Origin: Stropharia rugosoannulata
Lineage: Eukaryota; Basidiomycota; Agaricomycetes; Agaricales; Strophariaceae
Length of the DNA: 64,000 bases
Assembly: GCA_028532985.1 (NCBI GenBank)
Contig: JANCIK010000007.1
Coordinates: 558,001-622,000 of the forward strand
Direction of reading: 5' to 3'
Position numbers and translations under genes: made by a program. Positions within the stretch are counted from its first letter, which is position 1. Each line of letters starts with the position of its first letter. Under the pieces are notes generated by a model that was not told where the DNA came from, did not search any database, and saw only the letters and a program-made list of their open reading frames with translations. Positions 58,369 through 64,000 of this stretch are shown here, piece after piece.

Positions 58369-61141
58369 ATGGGCGCAGCTGGTCAACACACCGTACCAAC
58401 CACCGAACGGCTTGCGCGCTTGCGTGAGCTCATGAAAGCGAAAGACATTCAAGTCGGCGCGGTAGTAGTTCCTAGTGAAGATCAGCGTGTGTAATTCGGG
58501 CATCTGATAATGGATCTACATACTCATTTGCCGAGCAGACTCCAGCGAATACATCGCGCACAGTGACGAGAGGCGGGCATGGATCTCGGGTTTCAACGGT
58601 TCCGCAGGTACGTCTTAATGTCACTTCGGGCGAATGACGTCTAACACAATGTCTAGGCTGCGCGGTGGTCACTCTGGAGAAGGCGTATCTCTTCACGGAT
58701 GGTCGTTACTTTCTTCAAGCTGCGAAACAATTGGACCAGTTCGCTCATTTCTTCTATGCTGGGAGCTTCACCGCTTACTACTGAACACTTAGGAATTGGA
58801 CTCTCATGAAGCAGGGTATACCTGGTGAGTTCAGTCTACTTCTATTTATTGGCAATATGCACTAAGCATAGCTAGACGTACCGACGTGGCAAGAATTTCT
58901 TTACAAGGCGAGTGGCGCGACCCTAAATCTCGACTGGAATAACACATTACCGTAGAATCTGGACGAGAAGACGAGGATTGGTATAGACCCCACCCTCATC
59001 TCAGTTTGTAAGCGCAGTTGGATAAATAGTAAACTTTGGTTGACTTATGATGCATAGCTGATGCGGAAAGTCTGGCGAAGAACCTTGCTCCCAAATCATC
59101 TGAGCTGGTGTCTCTTCCTTACAATCTTGTAGATGCCGTCTGGGAAGACCGTCCTCCGAGACCGGCTAATGAGGTTTTCCATTTGGACGAGAAATACTCC
59201 GGTACGCCTAGCTACGTCTACACATGCTGTCCACTGGATATTTATGTTTGACATCCAGGGCAGTCACACTCTGACAAAATCGCTAAAATTCGCGAGGAGT
59301 TAACGAAGACGAAGGCAAAGGCGATCGTCATTAACATGCTTGACGAGATCGCATGGTTGTTCAATCTGAGAGGCTCGGACATCGACTTCAATCCCGGTTA
59401 GTTTTCGTTATTATCGGTCAGCTTGGTATCTTACTTCGCTGCCAGTTTTCTTTGCCTATGCCGTAGTGACAAGCGACAACGTTGTACTTTTCATAAATGA
59501 AAGCCAATTAAATGAAGCCGCTAAGGCGTACCTCCATGGTCATGTAGAGATCCAGCCGTACGAAGCTTTCTTCCAGTACCTCAAACAGCTACCAGCTTCG
59601 CTTGATTTGAAAGACGAATCGGTGAGTTCGACTCTTGTTTCGCATCCGACTATATTTTAATCTTTCACGCAGAAAATTCTTATCGGGGATAAAGCCAGTC
59701 TAGCAGTTGCAGAAGCCCTCGGGAAGAAAGCGTACTCGGTTACTCGTCCAACAGTTACCGATTTAAAATCTATAAAAAATGAAACAGAGCTCGAAGGATT
59801 CCGGCAATCTCACATACGGGATGGGGCTGCCCTTGCACGCTATTTCTCATGGCTGGAGGAGCAACTAAACAACGGCGTAGAACTAAACGAAAGCCAGGCA
59901 GCAGATCAACTAGAGAAGTTCAGATCGTGAGCGATAATTTCATATGCTATGTCTGGTTTTAACTGTCGTTTATGTAGTGAATTGGACTTATTCAAAGGTC
60001 TTTCCTTCACTACAATCTCTGCCACAGGGCCAAATGGTGCCATCATTCACTATTCACCCGATCCCAATGACTGCGACATAATTAAAAAGGACCAGGTAAA
60101 TATAACGTATTACAAACTCGCTCATATCTAACCGTTTCCCTAGATTTATCTATGTGACTCGGGAGGTCGGTTTCTTTTTGTTGTTATATATATCTACTGT
60201 GGCCTTACTTATCGTACTAGCCCAATTTTTGGATGGAACTACGGATGTGACCAGAACATGGGTGGGTGACTAAATGTGCATAATATGAACTTTCTCTCAC
60301 AAAATTCTATCAGCACTTTGGAACGCCGACAGAGGAAGAAAAACGAGCGTTCACGCGCGTATTGCAAGGCAATATATCTATAGATACAGCCAAGTTCCCT
60401 GTTGGGACTACTGGCTACATCATGTCGGTGTTGAACAATGAATTTCTTGTAAACGCCTACTGATGTATAATCTTCATCAAGTGACGCATATGCTCGCCGT
60501 GCCTTATGGCAGGACGGTCTAGGTATTTCTATCATCTGTGCCTTTGTTCATTATTCTCACATGGGCCATCTTTAGACTTTAGGTAAGTGGCACGGCGTTG
60601 TCGATATCCTATTATCCTCAAGGAGAAAAGGCACGGCACAGGTCATGGTGTTGGTCACTTTTTGAATGTTCATGAAGGTCCTCATGGTATCGGAACACGG
60701 ATAAGTCTGTATCCTCCGCCTCGGTCTGAACTTGAAAGATGTCCTAATTACTATCATTTAGCTCTAAATAACTCCCCCTTGAAGCCTGGAATGACCGTCT
60801 CCAACGAACCCGGATACTACGCTGATGGGCGGTTCGGCATAAGGATTGAGAACATTGTACTTGTTCGAGAGGTCAAGTTGAGGAATAACTTCGGAGAGAA
60901 GGGATATCTTGGATTTGAGAACGTTACCATGTATGCCCCTTTTTTATGTCCCATGTTAACCACTCACCGCTATTCAAGGTGTCCAATTCACAAGAAGCTT
61001 GTTGATGCGAGCTTGTTAAGCGCAGGAGAACTGCAGTGGCTCAACGATTATCATACAGAGGTGTTTGAAAAGGTTTCACCGTTGTTGAAAAATGACCCTA
61101 GAGCTCTGGAGTGGCTGAAACGCGAATGCAGTCCCTTGTAA
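58369..61141 (+). CDS. Xaa-Pro aminopeptidase (aminopeptidase P, M24B)
   Basis: Metallopeptidase that removes the N-terminal residue before proline; cytosolic two-metal enzyme. Many exons from ATG 58369, with N-terminal creatinase-like domain motifs ([49 protein letters not shown]). The metal ligands of the catalytic domain are all visible: the two Asp in [13 protein letters not shown], the His in [12 protein letters not shown], the Glu in SNEPGYY and the Glu in GIRIENIV. The HGTGHG segment is reached only through a 7-nt exon (60576-60582, ACTTTAG). The exon ending TWQEFLYK (58,9xx) is followed by an apparent GC-AG intron (GCGAGT). Length and order match the family. Intact. Confidence 0.9.
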
Positions 61142-61848
61142 ATGCATGTCATTCGTTCTTCTGCAGCTCTAGGTTTCGCAGCTCTGGACACCCTTTTATC
61201 TCCTTTATCACTTCTCTTCAATATACACATATGCAAGGACTATATGATTGGCACTCATGTTTCTGGATCAGGATCGTCTACGGGTTGATCGCTTTCACAG
61301 CCGCTGTTTCTTTATCTAGTACGCAGCGCATAAGCAACTTTTTTGTGAGTCAATCAAGTAAGTCAATTGTCAACATCTCCTTGAAACAAATCTTACCGTA
61401 CATTGGTATGCTCTCAGATAGATAAAGCTATCGACCAGATCTGCTTTGACGAAACAATGATTTTTTACCTAGTTGAATTCGGCGTTCTGTATCAAAATCG
61501 AAGCATGAAGCATTAAGTCTGTAGGGTGAAAACTTGATTATCGCGCTTCCCCGAACATGCAGAAATATGTGGCTGGAGCCCTGTCAGACTCTCACAAGCA
61601 CAAGTCTGTTCCAACGGTGCTGCAAGTGACAATCGCGCCGCAGAGAACGGAGAATCATCAGTCTATGAAGCTAGAAGCCTATGCCGAATACGTTTTACCG
61701 AAGAGTGTATCATAAATATTTGCCTTGAGGCTTGTCTTATGGTTTGTTATCCCCGTTTTGTGGTGTTGCCCGTTCCTTCATAAGGCCATCGTTTCTTTTG
61801 AGACCGATAGAGAACTATTATCCATCTGAACGCTCGACACTTCCGACT
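61142..61848. other. Spacer before DUF6534-like gene
   Basis: About 700 bases holding the 3' region of the aminopeptidase and the promoter of the next gene. No further feature is seen. Confidence 0.45.
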
Positions 61849-63159
61849 ATGTGTTCAAATGAACTTTCTGGTGTAGATACCACTAGCCTGTGAGTCATCT
61901 CCGGTTTCGTTTTTCAACGTCTTCTGTGCCGATAGCAACTATGACTGACTACTTAAATAGTGCTGGACTACTGGTATGTACCTATATGCCAGGCTTCTGA
62001 GAAACATCAACGTTCAACCCCCGCATCGTTCTAAATGCTTCTACAAGCTTCTCTCCGGGTACCTCGCATGGGGTCTGTTTGGTGTCCTCTCAATTCAAGT
62101 GTGTTAGTTATTTACAGGTCTTTAACTAACCGAAACGGGGCTCTAATTGCTCCGTCAGATATGTATTTGCAAGTATTCTCCAAAGATAGAGTCTGGACAA
62201 AGATCCTTGTTTGCACAGTTTATGCCATGCAGGGCACCCAGGCGGTTATGATAACCTACCATGGCTTTTCGGTCTTTGTGCACGGTTTTGGAAATTTGGA
62301 TGCCCTTGACCGCATCGCAACACTATGGTTTTCGGTCTGCATAATCAGGGGAATAGGTATTGTGGCTCAAATAATCATTCAATATATGTGACTAAGACGA
62401 CTTGTAGTTGCATTTCCTATACAGTTATTCTACGCTTGGAGAATAACTATCATCTCGGAAAAGAAATATGCTGCAGCCTGTATATCTTGTGTAAGACACA
62501 CACATTATACGTCCTTACAAATCTGACCTGTTATAGCTCTCTGTGGCTTGCTTGGCATCTTCCATAGTCATGGGCATAGGTGCTAAGAGAAGAGCCCTTT
62601 TTAACAAGGCACTTCCAGAAAGTACCTTCATTGAAACAGGAGTGAGTTTATGAACTATATGTATACACCGGAAGAAGCATTTACCCTGCTTCATTAGTTT
62701 TGGGAGGGTGCCGCAGCTGTATGTGACATTCTAATAGCCGCATGCATGAGCATATATGTACGTCTTCCTTGTAGGCGGTCTAACACATAACCTAAAGAGT
62801 TTATGCAGCTGAGGTGCCGTATTCCGAAGGGCGAACTCTTCAAAGAAACGGCAACTACGGTCAACAGTATTATCCATTTGTCAATCGAGACCGGCAGTAT
62901 TACGGCTGCTGGAGCAGTGATTGTCCTAATAACAACCATCCTCCCCTTCCATCGATCATACTATGTCTGTACAACCACCATCATATCGGGCCTGTATTCG
63001 ACGTCCCTTCTAGCCATGCTTAACAGCCGCATTAAATCATCGGTGTCTTCCCATTCGACAACGTGGAAGAACTTTGACAGTCATGACAAGATTGCCTTTG
63101 GGAATATGTCACCCAATGGGCTTTCCATGAGTGACCATTGTTCCTCAATAAGAAAATGA
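61849..63159 (+). CDS. DUF6534-like multi-pass membrane protein
   Basis: Membrane protein of the mushroom-expanded DUF6534-type group, function unknown. Exons 61849-61889, 61961-61973, 62048-62102, 62159-62361, 62425-62490, 62537-62641, 62698-62757 and 62809-63159 sum to 894 nt, 297 residues. Family features: SGYLAWGLFGVLSIQ then FSKDRVWTKILV; LFYAWRI; FWEGAAAVCDILIAACMSIY; RLxIETG-like LSIETGSITAAGA; and a helix ending SLLAMLNSR. The tail is Ser-rich. The second exon is only 13 nt. The exon 4 donor (62362) is the least certain choice; an alternative at 62388 would keep the last hydrophobic residues but does not preserve the frame. It resembles the seven-TM gene at 8-9 kb in topology but not in sequence. 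Confidence 0.72.
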
Positions 63160-64000
63160 CAAGGGAGATGGGTTAATTGGGGGTCAACTTGAAAGCGCTT
63201 CGGTCAAATCGTTTGATTGCTATAGATTAAATTTAGTACTCCGATAAATTTAGCAATGCCTCTAAACTCTCTAATTCATAGGAATATTCAATATTTATCG
63301 CTCATTTCTGGCGCTAGCGCTAAATCAGTGTCATCATTAAATTTCCTTTATCAGATTGGCGTCAACCCCAATAAGAAGGGCGACTACTTAAAAAGGTAAG
63401 TAGGTAGCGGCGTGCCTGATCATCTGGGATCCCCCTTATTGAAGATCAAAACCCAACTATGTACGACTCTACAGTGTATACCCCCCTTTCATTAGTCCCG
63501 TTACTTAATGTACGTTTGCTTACCTTGTGTGTGTGGTGTAATGTATAGTTGGATTGACTATCGGACAGCCCAAAATCGCTATTCGCTATCTAAGTTTGAA
63601 GCGATATGTACAAACATCGGTGTCATGACCATATACTTGCTTTCTACGTATGAAGTGACTAGCATTGGAAGTATCTCTAGGCCGGTCCTCAGAGTTTCAT
63701 GCGTGCTCGGAATAAATCCGAAACCATTGTTGTCTGTCATTGCTTCTGTCATCTGACAAAACTAAGTTCAGATTTGGTAATTCAGACGTCGATTTATTTC
63801 AGTATTCAATATAATAAGGCATCATGACCTGGGACTTTCTGTAAATATAACGAGTGTAATCAGCAATGAAGCAATACGAAGTCGGCTAGAAGCTCTGCAT
63901 GCAGGAAGTATTCCAAGTGGCCGTCTAGACTTGGCTGCCTCGTGTGCGGCCGCCTTGTCGATAATAGTTAACAGTTCCTGGAGTATCAAGAAAGATAGAC
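63160..64000. other. Right-end region
   Basis: No supported gene. An 82-codon plus-strand open frame (63508-63756) is hydrophobic in parts but has no recognised domain. The sequence may include the upstream part of a gene lying beyond the window. Confidence 0.4.

Noticed and set aside
63508..63756. 82-codon plus-strand frame near the right end
   Set aside because: Hydrophobic but without family features; may be a fragment of a gene outside the window.

Overview
The window looks like nuclear DNA of a mushroom-forming basidiomycete (Agaricomycetes). Genes lie on both strands and are cut by many ~45-65 nt GT-AG introns (some GC-AG). The gene content fits: expanded membrane-protein families of unknown function, F-box proteins, secreted short tyrosinases, a berberine-bridge-like FAD oxidase, and a non-canonical G-alpha. 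A tRNA with an intron after position 37 supports a nuclear origin. All gene models were assembled by hand from the sequence. For most of them the exon lengths sum to a multiple of three, which is my main internal check. No species is named.

Layout, left part (1-24.6 kb): a divergent G-protein alpha subunit (+, 0.6-3.3 kb); a beta-lactamase-like serine hydrolase (+, 6.0-7.7 kb); a seven-TM protein (-, 7.9-9.5 kb) whose fourth intron carries a 279-bp MITE with perfect 4-bp target duplications; tRNA-Val(CAC) (10.1 kb); an F-box protein (+, 10.8-12.2 kb); a small orphan protein (-, 13.8-14.4 kb); a CCDC6-like coiled-coil protein (+, 15.9-17.9 kb); an HSP20-domain protein whose alpha-crystallin domain is split by a ~200-residue acidic insert (+, 18.9-22.0 kb); and a second F-box protein (+, 23.3-24.6 kb).

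Middle (24.8-45.7 kb): two large paralogous proteins combining an EF-hand, two ZZ-like zinc fingers and an acidic tail face each other (- at 24.8-29.1 kb, + at 41.5-45.7 kb). Between them lie a MOV10/SDE3-type RNA helicase (-, 30.8-34.3 kb), an SREBP-type membrane-bound bHLH factor (+, 34.9-37.9 kb) and a secreted FAD oxidase with a likely frameshift (-, 38.3-40.1 kb). The spacer at 29.1-30.8 kb holds a degenerate duplicate of the helicase tail plus adjacent promoter DNA, and a 274-bp SINE-like element flanked by 12-bp direct repeats.

Right part (45.8-64 kb): a fumarase/CMLE-superfamily lyase (-); two tandem tyrosinases (+), the second with an in-frame stop; two tandem D-amino-acid oxidases (-); an Xaa-Pro aminopeptidase with a 7-nt microexon (+); and a DUF6534-like membrane protein (+). 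The tyrosinase and D-amino-acid oxidase pairs point to local tandem duplication followed by decay or divergence. The genes form no single pathway. The recurring themes are signalling-type proteins with unusual insertions (G-alpha, HSP20, SREBP) and young duplications with pseudogenisation.
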